The notes: generated by a model from the sequence alone, not told the origin. Counted from the first letter of the stretch, positions 27,209-35,433 are shown. The stretch is DNA of 64,000 nt from Chloroflexota bacterium (GCA_022573285.1 JACZUF010000003.1:1-64000); one strand, 5' to 3'. Program-made: numbers and translations.

Positions 27209-27257
27209 CAACGCAGCCCAAAGACGAATCAAACCCGACTTTTCCAAGGAGGAGCAC

Positions 27258-28682
27258 ATGGCTGAACAAGATATCGCCTTGATGGCCCACCTCTTACGCC
27301 GCGCCGGTTTCGGAGCGAGCCGCGACGAGATCGAGGCTAAGGCAGCGCAAGGTTATGACAGCGTAGTCCAAGAGTTGCTAAACCCCGAGGCCCAACAGGC
27401 CGTCGATGAAGACCTGCTCATGCGCTACAACCCCTCGTATTACGAGGCTGCGGCCATCGAGAACAACGTCCAGCAGTGGATCTGGCGCATGATCAACAGC
27501 CCTCGCCAGCTTCAAGAGAAGGTGGCCCTTTTCTGGCACATGATCTTCTGTGCCGGGCACAGCAAGATTGACAGCGGTCAAGAGATGGGTCTGATGGTCG
27601 ATATCTTCCGCCAACATGGAATGGGCAAGTTTGACGACCTGCTGATCAAACTCTCGACCAACCCCGGCATGATGTACTACCTGGACAATACCGAGAGTCA
27701 CAAGGCCAATTTGAATGAGAACTACGGACGCGAGTTCTTGGAGCTCTTCTCCCTGGGCGTAGGGATGGACGAGGGCTTCAACTACAGCGAGGACGACGTT
27801 AAAGCCTGCGCCAGGGCCTTCACCGGCTGGAACGTCGCCCCGCCTTATCCTCCGTTCCCCCACGGCCGCAGCCCCTGGGAGTTCCGGTTCGACCCGGCCG
27901 ACCACGACCACTCCGAGAAGACCTTCCTGGGCGAGACCGGCAACTGGAACGGCGATGATATCATCGAGATTGTCTGCAAGCAGCCGGCCACTGCCAGGTA
28001 CCTCGCCAGGCACCTCTATAACTACTTCGTCGCCGACGAGCCCCAGATTCCGGCCTGGCGGCTGACTCCGCCACGGGATCAGGCGGCCATCGAGGCGATG
28101 GAGAAGGCTTACTGGGACTCCGGCCATTCCATCAAGGCGATGCTGGAAGTCCTCTTCACCTCCGGCTTCTTCAAAGACGATGCGGTCCGCTACGCCAAGG
28201 TCAAGAACCCCACCGAGATGGTTGTTAGCCTCCTCCGCATGACCGGCGAGTTCAAGGGCCACCAGCCCGGCCTGTTCGAGATCTCCCAGGAGCCCAAGTA
28301 TATGGGCATGGACCTGATGAACCCGCCCACCGTTGAAGGCTGGCACACCGGCCGCGAGTGGATTGACAGCGGCACGCTGGTCGAACGCATCAACTTCGCC
28401 TCCGACATCCTGGGCAACACCGATTTGCCGGGGGTCCGTACCCTGGTCGACCGCCTCATGGGTCTGGGCGCCAAGATCAGCCCGGAGCAGTTCGTTAATG
28501 GTTGTCTGGACCTGACCGGTCCGCTGGTCGTAACCTCGGACACCATGGGGCAATTGGTCTCCCATGCCGCCAAGGAAGGAGACCTGACCCACGGGACCGA
28601 CGCCGAGCAGACCGAGTTCACCCGCCGCTCCGGCGAAATGTTCCAGATGATTGCCGCCACCGCGGAATTCCAGTTCGAGTAA
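27258..28682 (+). CDS. DUF1800 domain-containing protein
   Basis: A 474-residue member of the DUF1800 family (function unknown). The family opening AHLLRRAGFGASRDEIE is at the N-terminus, followed by QLQEKVALFWHMIF, YGREFLELFSLGVG and ARAFTGWNV, all family landmarks. Members usually come paired with a DUF1501 protein, and here the partner follows at 53 bases. No signal peptide is seen. The ATG is preceded by AAGGAGGAGCAC, a strong ribosome site. Confidence 0.95.
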   Translation: MAEQDIALMAHLLRRAGFGASRDEIEAKAAQGYDSVVQELLNPEAQQAVDEDLLMRYNPSYYEAAAIENNVQQWIWRMINSPRQLQEKVALFWHMIFCAGHSKIDSGQEMGLMVDIFRQHGMGKFDDLLIKLSTNPGMMYYLDNTESHKANLNENYGREFLELFSLGVGMDEGFNYSEDDVKACARAFTGWNVAPPYPPFPHGRSPWEFRFDPADHDHSEKTFLGETGNWNGDDIIEIVCKQPATARYLARHLYNYFVADEPQIPAWRLTPPRDQAAIEAMEKAYWDSGHSIKAMLEVLFTSGFFKDDAVRYAKVKNPTEMVVSLLRMTGEFKGHQPGLFEISQEPKYMGMDLMNPPTVEGWHTGREWIDSGTLVERINFASDILGNTDLPGVRTLVDRLMGLGAKISPEQFVNGCLDLTGPLVVTSDTMGQLVSHAAKEGDLTHGTDAEQTEFTRRSGEMFQMIAATAEFQFE

Positions 28683-28735
28683 GTCAACGCGAGTAGCCTG
28701 ACTCTCTGAATAACCAAAAAACGCAAGGAGAAATC

Positions 28736-29875
28736 ATGGTTTCAACCCAGAAAGATCCCGTCCTGGCAGTACTTTCCCTGTCCGGCGGAAACGACGGCCT
28801 AAACTGCGTCATCCCTCGGAACAACGGTCTGTACCGGGACTTCCGCCCCACTCTGGCCGTGCCGGAAGACCAGATCATACCCATCAACGACGAGCTGGGC
28901 TTCCATCCCACTATGGGCCCTTTGAAGAAGTACTGGGATGAAGGCAAGTTGGCCATCTTCGTGGGTATCGGATACCCCACTCCCAGCTACTCCCACTTCC
29001 GGTCGATGGACATCTGGCACACCTGTGAGCCGGAAAAGATCGGCACCGAAGGCTGGCTGGGCCGGGCCACCAAGCAGTTGGACCCCAACTCGGAGAACGT
29101 ACTGACGGCCGTCAACTTCGGCCGCGGTCTTCCTCGGGCCCTGGTCATGGACGGCGTCCCGGTCGCCTCCGTGGGCAACCTGGAGACTTACGGTCTGCTG
29201 ACCGGTATCGAGGGCGAGAACCAGCGGAACGAGGCTCTTGACGTCTTTGGCCGTATGTACGCCCCCGCCATCGGCACCGGCGCGGTTATGGACTACATCC
29301 ACCAGACCGGCACCGACGCGCTCAAGGGCGCCGACATCCTGTCCACCGCTCCGGACAAGTACTCCTCCAACGTGGAGTACTCGACCACCGCCATCGGACA
29401 GTACATGAAGAACATCATGCAGACTCATCTGGCCGGTTTCGGGACCCGGGTCCTGTACACGACCTCTCCGTACAACGGCTTTGACTCCCACGCCAACCAG
29501 GCCCAGGCCAACGCGGCTCTGTGGACGGACGTCTCCAACACCATCGACACGTTCATGACCGACCTGCGCGAGCATGACGCCAGCGACAACGTTACGTTGC
29601 TGTTCTTCAGCGAGTTCGGCCGCCGGATAGTCGATAACGGCTCCGGCACGGACCACGGCGCAGCCGGCGTGGCCTTCGCCCTCGGCGAGCATGTCAAGGG
29701 CGGCATCTACGGCGAGTACCCGTCCCTGGAGCCCTCCAAGCAGGAAGAGGGCGGCAACCTGAAGTTCAACCTGGACTTCCGGTCCGTTTACTCCACCATC
29801 TTGGAAGACTGGTTCCAGTTGGATCCCGAGCCCATCGTCGGCGGAAACTTCGAGCGGGTTAAGTTCCTCGCTTAG
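28736..29875 (+). CDS. DUF1501 domain-containing protein
   Basis: A 379-residue DUF1501 protein, a family distantly related to alkaline phosphatase/sulfatase folds. Seen are VLSLSGGNDGLNCVIP at the N-terminus, SHFRSMDIWHT, DSHANQAQAN and VTLLFFSEFGRR followed by GTDHGAAGVAFALG, which carry the conserved Asp and His residues expected to bind metal. Most family members have a Tat or Sec signal; this one starts directly in the domain (MVSTQKDPVLAVL), so it looks cytoplasmic. AAGGAG precedes the start. Function unknown. Confidence 0.95.
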   Translation: MVSTQKDPVLAVLSLSGGNDGLNCVIPRNNGLYRDFRPTLAVPEDQIIPINDELGFHPTMGPLKKYWDEGKLAIFVGIGYPTPSYSHFRSMDIWHTCEPEKIGTEGWLGRATKQLDPNSENVLTAVNFGRGLPRALVMDGVPVASVGNLETYGLLTGIEGENQRNEALDVFGRMYAPAIGTGAVMDYIHQTGTDALKGADILSTAPDKYSSNVEYSTTAIGQYMKNIMQTHLAGFGTRVLYTTSPYNGFDSHANQAQANAALWTDVSNTIDTFMTDLREHDASDNVTLLFFSEFGRRIVDNGSGTDHGAAGVAFALGEHVKGGIYGEYPSLEPSKQEEGGNLKFNLDFRSVYSTILEDWFQLDPEPIVGGNFERVKFLA

Positions 29876-30035
29876 ACCTTCCTTCGAGGTCGAGCGTCCT
29901 TAGCGCTGTTAGGTCATCCGACGCAGGCTTAATACCGGCAAATCTCAAGGCAAAATGGATTGCAGGGCCGCCTTCCTGCCCGTTGGTCAGAATGTAGGTG
30001 GCCCGGCGCACCAAGCGACGAAGAGGTAAATAAAT

Positions 30036-31040
30036 ATGGCAACTCATTTTTTCGGACTGACAAACCGAACATTCCACTACAGCCATTCCGTTGGCCGGGC
30101 AGAGTTTGCCGGCACGGGTTTCCGCAACGCAACGGACATGGCCATCGCACCCGACGGAACAGTTTACGTGTGCAACCGGTCTTATGAGAACCGGCCTGAT
30201 GGAATACATATCACCGTGCTAACCTTGGACGAAGAGTACATCAGTGAATTCGGGGCCTACGGCGAAGCCGACGGCGAGTTCATGTGGCCCACCTCCGTGG
30301 CCCTGGACAGCAAGGGCAATCTCTATCTGGCCGACGAGTGGCTGAACCGCATCACCAAGTTCACCAAAGACGGTGAGTTCGTCAGCAAGTGGGGCACCGC
30401 CGGCTCCGGCGATGGAGAGTTGAAGGGCCCGTCCGGTCTGGCCATTGACGCCGACGACAACCTGATTATCGTCGACAGCGGCAACAACCGCGTCCAGAAG
30501 TTCACCCTCGACGGCAAATACATCAGCCAATTCGGCTCTCAGGGCAGCGGGGACGGGCAGTTCAACCTGCCTTGGGGCATCGCGCTGGACACAGAAGGTC
30601 ACATCTACGTTGCCGACTGGCGCAACGACCGCATCCAGAAGTTCACCGCCGACGGCAAGTGGGAAGCCTCCATCGGCACCTCCGGCAGCGGCATCGGCCA
30701 ACTGAACCGGCCCAACGGTCTGGCCGTGGATGCCGACGGCGATATCTACGTCGCCGACTGGATGAACAACCGGGTGCAGGTCTTCGCACCCGACGGCCGC
30801 TACGTGACCGAGTTCCATGGCGACGCCGAGCTCTCCAAGTGGGGCAAGGATAAGCTGGCGTCCAACCCGGACATGATCCGGCAGCGGTCGATTGCTTACG
30901 TCAACGACCCCAGCTACGAGAAGAAGTTGGCTCACCCCTGTGCCGTCAAGATTGACCCCCAGGGGCGGATCTGCATCATAGACCACACCCGGAACCGCAT
31001 CCAGATTTACATCAAAGAATCGGAACCGGTATTGGTCTAG
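30036..31040 (+). CDS. NHL-repeat beta-propeller protein
   Basis: A 334-residue protein built of NHL repeats, about six blades. Repeating units are visible as NLYLADEWLNRITKF, NLIIVDSGNNRVQKF, HIYVADWRNDRIQKF, DIYVADWMNNRVQVF and ICIIDHTRNRIQIY, each about 45-50 residues apart and each preceded by GxGxGQFNLPxGIAxD-type segments. No signal peptide or catalytic domain. It ends the DUF1800-DUF1501 unit, 160 bases after DUF1501, and is closed by a strong terminator. A binding or scaffold role is likely; the partner is unknown. Confidence 0.92.
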   Translation: MATHFFGLTNRTFHYSHSVGRAEFAGTGFRNATDMAIAPDGTVYVCNRSYENRPDGIHITVLTLDEEYISEFGAYGEADGEFMWPTSVALDSKGNLYLADEWLNRITKFTKDGEFVSKWGTAGSGDGELKGPSGLAIDADDNLIIVDSGNNRVQKFTLDGKYISQFGSQGSGDGQFNLPWGIALDTEGHIYVADWRNDRIQKFTADGKWEASIGTSGSGIGQLNRPNGLAVDADGDIYVADWMNNRVQVFAPDGRYVTEFHGDAELSKWGKDKLASNPDMIRQRSIAYVNDPSYEKKLAHPCAVKIDPQGRICIIDHTRNRIQIYIKESEPVLV

Positions 31041-31063
31041 ACCGGACCACCCAGCAAAATGGA

Positions 31064-31093
31064 AAGAGCCGCGGCGACGCCGCGGCTCTTTTT
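31064..31093 (+). terminator. Rho-independent terminator after the NHL gene
   Basis: A 12-bp GC-rich stem AAGAGCCGCGGC (31064-31075) with GCCGCGGCTCTT (31079-31090), three-base loop, ending in seven T (31087-31093). Confidence 0.9.
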
Positions 31094-31128
31094 GTTGTCC
31101 ATCCAGTCGGATGATTCCCAGGACATCG

Positions 31129-31470
31129 CTATGGCCCTTCGGGCATGCCTCCGTCGATCCAAGCCACTATCTCATCGACCTCTTCCGTGGCCAGGAAGGG
31201 GCCACGAAGAGGCATCTTCCCGGAAGTGCCCACGCTCCGGGCCAAAGCCTTCACCAGATTGGTCTCCCTGGCGGGCAAGCCGGGCTCGATGGCCCGGAGG
31301 CCGGACAAGACCGTTTCCTGGAGTTCTTGAGGAGTCTCCCAATAGTAGGAGTGGATGCCGGGCAACGGTTGCCGCCCCCAGCGCTCGGTCCAACGGGCCA
31401 TTATCCCGTCAAGGATCTCCTTCACCCTAGGCCAGTAAACGACCTGTACTTTCGTGGTCTCTTCGCTCAT
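31129..31470 (-). CDS. Small protein with a cytochrome-c-like C-terminal tail, no haem motif
   Basis: A 113-residue protein. The second half (SGKMPLRGPFLATEEVDEIVAWIDGGMPEG, positions about 81-111) resembles the end of class I cytochrome c domains, where a Met ligand and a WIDxGxP helix occur. There is no CxxCH haem site and no cysteine at all, and no signal peptide. ATG at 31470 is taken as start; a GTG two codons upstream is possible. It may be a decayed or haem-free relative, or an unrelated helical protein. It lies between the NHL terminator and a repeat-rich spacer. Confidence 0.6.
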   Translation of the reverse strand: MSEETTKVQVVYWPRVKEILDGIMARWTERWGRQPLPGIHSYYWETPQELQETVLSGLRAIEPGLPARETNLVKALARSVGTSGKMPLRGPFLATEEVDEIVAWIDGGMPEGP

Positions 31471-31560
31471 CGGCACAGCTCTTCTAAGATTGAGGTGGTG
31501 GTCATTGAGGGCTCGCTAAATCCCCGGATACGGTTGCGTGATAACCGGCGCGTGCCCCTT

Positions 31561-31674
31561 GTCATTCTGAGGCTTTCCCGACGTCCCGATCGGTATCGGG
31601 AGGATAGAATCTCATTTTGCGGTGAGATCCGGCTCAATGGAACAACGAAACCCTTCGCTTCACTCAGGGTGACA
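31561..31674. repeat. Dispersed inverted-repeat element, GTCATTCTGAG type
   Basis: GTCATTCTGAG (31561-31571) faces CTCAGGGTGAC (31663-31673), 9 of 11 matching as inverse. Inside are two more palindromes: CCCGAT-CGGT-ATCGGG (31585-31600) and ATCTCA/TGAGAT (31609-31614 with 31623-31628). The rest of the 31477-31814 spacer shows no gene. Confidence 0.6.
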
Positions 31675-31814
31675 TGAGTGCAAGTGTTTGTCGATGTGAA
31701 ATACGCTTTACCTTGCTCTATTCCGAAAAACGCTCAACCCCTCTGTCACTCAAAGGAGCGCCCCCGACTGAGGCCGGGGTCGGGATGACGAAATGTCGTC
31801 TCTGGGCCGCCGGG

Positions 31815-32306
31815 CTAACGGGGGTGCTCGCTTACGGTCTCGCGGTGAAGCAATTCCAACGCGTGGGGTATGACGGGCATCACCACGTCCAGACACTCCC
31901 GGACTCCTTTGGTGCTGCCCGGCAGCGTAATGATCAGGGTGTTGCCACGAATACCGGTCACCGACCGGCTGATCATAGCCATCGGCGTAAATTCCAAAGT
32001 CTTGGCCCGCATCGCTTCCGCCATGCCGGGCACCTCTTTGTCCAGCACGGCCAAACAGGCCTCGGGAGTAACGTCATGGCGTCCCAGTCCCGTGCCGCCG
32101 GTGGTCACGATCAGGTCCACGTCGTCAGCATCGGCCCATTCGGCCAACTTCCCAGAGATGGTGTCCTTATCATCGGAGATAATCTCATACCGGACCACCT
32201 GGAAATCGTCGCCTTCCAGGAGATCCTTGATGGCCTGACCACTGCTGTCGTCGCGCTTGCCTTGGGACCCGGACGTGCTGACGGTCAGCACGGCTAATCC
32301 GAACAT
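31815..32306 (-). CDS. Molybdenum cofactor biosynthesis protein, MoaB/MogA family
   Basis: Activates molybdopterin for metal insertion by adenylylation. From ATG 32306 (after GCGGAGGACGCC) the protein has 163 residues. The MogA/MoaB signature TTGGTGLGRHDVTPE is intact, with LAVLTVSTSGSQGKRDDSSG at the N-terminus and LPGSTKGVRECLDVV near the end. Other Moco genes are not in the window. MoaB and MogA cannot be told apart by eye. Confidence 0.92.
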   Translation of the reverse strand: MFGLAVLTVSTSGSQGKRDDSSGQAIKDLLEGDDFQVVRYEIISDDKDTISGKLAEWADADDVDLIVTTGGTGLGRHDVTPEACLAVLDKEVPGMAEAMRAKTLEFTPMAMISRSVTGIRGNTLIITLPGSTKGVRECLDVVMPVIPHALELLHRETVSEHPR

Positions 32307-32401
32307 GGCGTCCTCCGCTGGGAATGATACCACAGGCAGCGCTCAGGCACGACCTAGATAGTCTTGTTGACCCTGGATATTCTCGGCCCCGTATGGTCTC
32401 G

Positions 32402-32430
32402 TTGACAACAAATAGGGGGCAAACTATAGT
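32402..32430 (+). promoter_or_regulatory. Promoter of the HIT gene
   Basis: TTGACA (32402-32407), 17-base spacer, TATAGT (32425-32430). A start near 32437 would exclude any HIT start upstream and supports the TTG at 32468. Confidence 0.7.
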
Positions 32431-32467
32431 CACAAGGCGAGCCGCCCACTCGGAGGACCGACTGCCC

Positions 32468-32803
32468 TTGAGTTCAGACCCCAACTGCGTTTTCTGCCGC
32501 ATATCCGCGGGCCAAGCGCCGGCCAAGTACCGCTATCTGGACGAAGACCTGATGGTCATTGTGAACAAGCTCACCTGGGTCCCCCTGATGTTGCTGGTCA
32601 TGCCCCGTCAACACATGAGCCAGATACAGATTTGGAGCAGCGGCTTCTTGGTCCGCATGGGCAATCTGGCGGTGGACATGGGCGTGATGTACGCCCCCAA
32701 CGGCTTCCGGATCCTGTCGAATTTCGGACACGACGGCATGCAGAGCCAGAGCCACGGCCACCTACACGTCATCGGCGGCACCAACCTGGGGCCGTACGCA
32801 TAG
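32468..32803 (+). CDS. HIT family protein
   Basis: A histidine-triad nucleotide-binding protein, a small hydrolase or transferase acting on nucleotide conjugates. The triad is in SQSHGHLHVIGGTN near the C-terminus, and the N-terminus has CVFCRISAG with the usual CxxC zinc pair. From TTG 32468 the product has 111 residues, the normal size. An open frame extends upstream to 32324, but a promoter at 32402-32430 and GGAGG at 32452-32456 argue for the TTG start. It is divergent from the MoaB/MogA gene. Confidence 0.88.
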   Translation: MSSDPNCVFCRISAGQAPAKYRYLDEDLMVIVNKLTWVPLMLLVMPRQHMSQIQIWSSGFLVRMGNLAVDMGVMYAPNGFRILSNFGHDGMQSQSHGHLHVIGGTNLGPYA

Positions 32804-32870
32804 GGTAGCTGTCGGCTATCAGCTATCGCCGGTCACGGCTTCAATACTTTCCCCCTAGGAGCTACCCATC

Positions 32871-33647
32871 TTGGCTGAGACGATAATTTACGAGAAACAG
32901 GGCAACATCGTCACCGTGACGCTCAACCGGCCGGACTCTTTGAACGCCATAAACCGGCTGTTGCGGCAAGAGTTCTCGGACGCCATCGTCCAGTTCGACA
33001 GCGACCCCGAAGCCTACGTCGCCATCATCACCGGGGCCGGGCGGGCCTTCTGCTCGGGACGGGACCTGAAAGAACGGGCCGATGACAACGCCCAGGGCAT
33101 CAAGGCCGATGCGTCGCAAAGCATGACCAAAGAGAGTCCGTTCATGTGGCCCCGGACCTGGAAGCCGATGATCGCCGCGGTGAACGGGTTCGCCTTGGCC
33201 GGCGGCTGGTCCATCGCCCAGATGTGCGACCTGCGCATCGCTTCCGAGGAAGCCAAGCTGGGCATATCCGAGACAAAGTGGAGCCTGTTGCCGCCCTTCG
33301 GCACGATCTTGCCCAAGCAGATGCCCCTGTCCGCGGTCCTGGAGTTGGTGCTGACCGCACAGCCGGTGACTGCCCAACGGGCCTACGACATGGGTTTCCT
33401 GAACAAGGTGGTGCCCGCCGAAGACCTGATGGAAGAAGCCATGGCCATGGCCCAGCAGATCGCGGATAACGCGCCCCTGGCCGTGCAGACCTTCAAGGAG
33501 TTGGCCTACCGGGGCCTGAACATGTCCGTCCCGGATATATCAGCCCTGACCTACCAGATGTACGACGCCCTGCTACTCACCGAGGACTCCAAGGAGGGCC
33601 CCAAGGCCTTCGCCGAGAAGCGCAAACCCCAATGGAAGGGGCGTTAG
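32871..33647 (+). CDS. Enoyl-CoA hydratase/isomerase (crotonase) family protein
   Basis: A crotonase-fold protein of 258 residues. Seen are the N-terminal VTVTLNRPDSLNAINR, the oxyanion loop GAGRAFCSGRDLKE, NGFALAGGWSIAQMCDLRIASEEAKLGISE and RAYDMGFLNKVVP. Of the two catalytic glutamates of classical enoyl-CoA hydratase, the first (in GGGCEL) is replaced, the sequence here being AGGWSI, while the second (in GISE) is kept. It may therefore be an isomerase, hydrolase or other crotonase activity. The start is TTG after AGGAG. A strong terminator follows. Confidence 0.9.
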   Translation: MAETIIYEKQGNIVTVTLNRPDSLNAINRLLRQEFSDAIVQFDSDPEAYVAIITGAGRAFCSGRDLKERADDNAQGIKADASQSMTKESPFMWPRTWKPMIAAVNGFALAGGWSIAQMCDLRIASEEAKLGISETKWSLLPPFGTILPKQMPLSAVLELVLTAQPVTAQRAYDMGFLNKVVPAEDLMEEAMAMAQQIADNAPLAVQTFKELAYRGLNMSVPDISALTYQMYDALLLTEDSKEGPKAFAEKRKPQWKGR

Positions 33648-33670
33648 ACCTCAGGCATCAATACCCAATC

Positions 33671-33703
33671 AAAAACCCCTCTCCAGTGCGGAGAGGGGTT
33701 TTT
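33671..33703. terminator. Bidirectional terminator after the crotonase gene
   Basis: 14-bp stem AAAAACCCCTCTCC (33671-33684) with GGAGAGGGGTTTTT (33690-33703), loop AGTGC. The A-run on one side and T-run on the other allow termination on both strands. Confidence 0.88.
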
Positions 33704-33714
33704 GCGTCGGTGTC

Positions 33715-33734
33715 GTTCCGGCCTCCGCCGGAAC
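33715..33734. repeat. GTTCCGGC palindrome, copy 1
   Basis: GTTCCGGC (33715-33722), loop CTCC, GCCGGAAC (33727-33734). Copy 2, with loop CTAC, is at 34052-34069. Confidence 0.55.
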
Positions 33735-33784
33735 CCAGGAAGGCGGGCCTGGAATCATTCCTCGCGCTTAGTTGAACAGACACA

Positions 33785-33816
33785 GGGCGCCCCGATAGCA
33801 TCGGGACGCCCCTACG
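33785..33816. repeat. Double-stem palindrome of the GTAGGGGC family
   Basis: Outer GGGCG (33785-33789) with CGCCC (33807-33811); inner CCCGAT (33791-33796), loop AGC, ATCGGG (33800-33805); then CTACG. The inner CCCGAT/ATCGGG pair is shared with the element at 31585-31600. Confidence 0.55.
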
Positions 33817-33870
33817 CCTGCACAACACAAATTTTTTTCGCAGATTGCCTTCCACGGAAACCATCTCGTT

Positions 33871-33900
33871 ACGTAGGGGCGGGTCTGTGACCCGCCCTGG
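33871..33900. repeat. Palindrome of the GTAGGGGC family
   Basis: GGGCGGGTC (33877-33885), loop TGT, GACCCGCCC (33889-33897), preceded by ACGTAG. Confidence 0.55.
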
Positions 33901-34051
33901 TTTATATGAGACAACGTCATCGATGGAATGGTGGGCCATCCTGTAACTCGCGGTGGGATATCGACCAACGTGGATAACACCGGTGGCGCTTTATCAAATA
34001 TGCCAGAGGCGGCGGTTCGAGATGACGCTTCTCAGGGCCGCCTTCCTAGAT

Positions 34052-34069
34052 TCCGGCCTACGCCGGAAC
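34052..34069. repeat. TTCCGGC palindrome, copy 2
   Basis: TTCCGGC (34052-34058), loop CTAC, GCCGGAA (34063-34069), the same arm as at 33715-33734. Confidence 0.5.
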
Positions 34070-34114
34070 GACGGGGCCTAGGGGCGTCTGGCAACTGCAC
34101 ACGTAGTTGCATGG

Positions 34115-35278
34115 CTAAAGCTGATATTCCGGCAGCCGGAGCAACTGCTTGGCGATCACTATCCGCATGATCTCGTTGGTGCCCTCGCCGATGATCATCA
34201 GCGGGGCGTCCCGGTAGTAGCGTTCCACCGGCAGGTCCTTGATGTACCCGTAGCCGCCGTGGACACGCATGGAATCCATGGCCACTTCCAGGCACATCTC
34301 GCTGGCGAATAGCTTGGCCATGCCTGATTCCAGGTCCACCCTCTGACCGGTGTCTTTCTTGGCCGCGGCGTCGTAGACCAACAGCCGGGCGGCCTGAATC
34401 TTGGTCGCCATGTCGGCCAGCTTGAGCTGGATGGCCTGATGCTCGGCGATGGGCTTGCCGAAGGTCTCCCGCTGCTGGGCATATTTTATGGCGGCTTCAA
34501 AGGCGGCTTGAGCAACGCCCACCGCCCGGGCCGCGATGTTGATGCGGCCGGTCTCCAGACCGCTCATGACCATCCCGAACCCGGCGCCCTCTTTGCCGCC
34601 GATCAGGTTGTCCTCCGGGACCGGGTAGTTGTCGAAGATCAACTCGCAGGTGTCCAGCCCCCGGTAGCCCAGCTTGTCCAAGTCCCGGCCAACCTTGAAG
34701 CCGGGGCCGCCCTTCTCCACCACGAAGCAGCTGATGCCCCGGTGCCTGGGTTCCATATCCGGGTCGGTGCGCGCCAAGAGACAGAAGGTGTCGCCGTAGC
34801 GTCCGTTGGTGATAAACATCTTGGTGCCGTGGATGAGGTATTCCTCCCCGTCCTTGGTGGCCGTGGTCCGCAGATTGGCCATGTCGGTGCCGCCGCTGGG
34901 CTCGGTCAGGGCCAGTCCGCCCCGCTTGCGTCCGGCGGCCAGGTCGGGCAGGAACCTCTGCTTCTGCTCCTCAGTCCCGTAGTGGGTTAGCACGTAGGTC
35001 AGGATGTGGTGGGTGCCGATGGCCCCGCTCAGGGTCATGAACCCTTTGCTCAGTTCCTCGAAGATGTTGGCGAAGGTGGTGTAGTCCAACCCCATGCCGC
35101 CGTATTCTTCCGGCACCGTGATGCCGAAAAGTCCCAATTCCTTCATGCGGTCGATGAGGTCGTGGGGCACGGTGTCGTCGCGGTCGTGTTGGCTGGCCAC
35201 CGGCTCCACTTCCCGCCGCACAAAGTCGCGGACCATATTCACGATCTGGGCTCGGGCCTCGGGAGGTGTAGTCGTCAA
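34115..35278 (-). CDS. Acyl-CoA dehydrogenase
   Basis: An FAD enzyme that introduces an alpha-beta double bond into acyl-CoA. From TTG 35278, which follows GGGGAAAGGAG, the protein has 387 residues, the normal length; an ATG 29 codons upstream gives a longer form without family sequence. Landmarks are FGITVPEEYGGMGLDY, LALTEPSGGTDMANL, KMFITNGRYGDTF, and the C-terminal RVHGGYGYIKDLPVERYYRD with IGEGTNEIMR, whose Glu matches the catalytic base of short- and medium-chain members. Substrate unknown. Confidence 0.93.
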   Translation of the reverse strand: MTTTPPEARAQIVNMVRDFVRREVEPVASQHDRDDTVPHDLIDRMKELGLFGITVPEEYGGMGLDYTTFANIFEELSKGFMTLSGAIGTHHILTYVLTHYGTEEQKQRFLPDLAAGRKRGGLALTEPSGGTDMANLRTTATKDGEEYLIHGTKMFITNGRYGDTFCLLARTDPDMEPRHRGISCFVVEKGGPGFKVGRDLDKLGYRGLDTCELIFDNYPVPEDNLIGGKEGAGFGMVMSGLETGRINIAARAVGVAQAAFEAAIKYAQQRETFGKPIAEHQAIQLKLADMATKIQAARLLVYDAAAKKDTGQRVDLESGMAKLFASEMCLEVAMDSMRVHGGYGYIKDLPVERYYRDAPLMIIGEGTNEIMRIVIAKQLLRLPEYQL

Positions 35279-35433
35279 CGGAATCTCCTTTCCCCTCAGG
35301 GAAATGGTCCTGAAATAGGGCCTAGGGGTGATTGGCAGTCTATCCCAGGGCCTAGACAGGGTCAAGAATCGAAAAACGACGCCCAGAGCTAGATGGGTGC
35401 CGCCGAATTTCTAGTGGCCCAAATAAGATGTGG

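Larger units (their letters stand above)
33704..34114. other. Palindrome-rich spacer between crotonase and acyl-CoA dehydrogenase genes
   Basis: No gene seen. The spacer holds two GTTCCGGC/GCCGGAAC palindromes (33715-33734 and 34052-34069), two GTAGGGGC-type palindromes (33785-33816 and 33871-33900) and GCAACT/AGTTGC (34091-34096 with 34105-34110) next to the acyl-CoA dehydrogenase stop. Confidence 0.6.

Noticed and set aside
27378-28592. 404-residue open frame antisense to the DUF1800 gene
   Set aside because: DUF1800 landmarks on the plus strand are clear; the antisense frame is a shadow.
32324-32467. Longer N-terminus for the HIT protein
   Set aside because: A good promoter (32402-32430) lies inside this stretch, and the extra residues have no HIT sequence.
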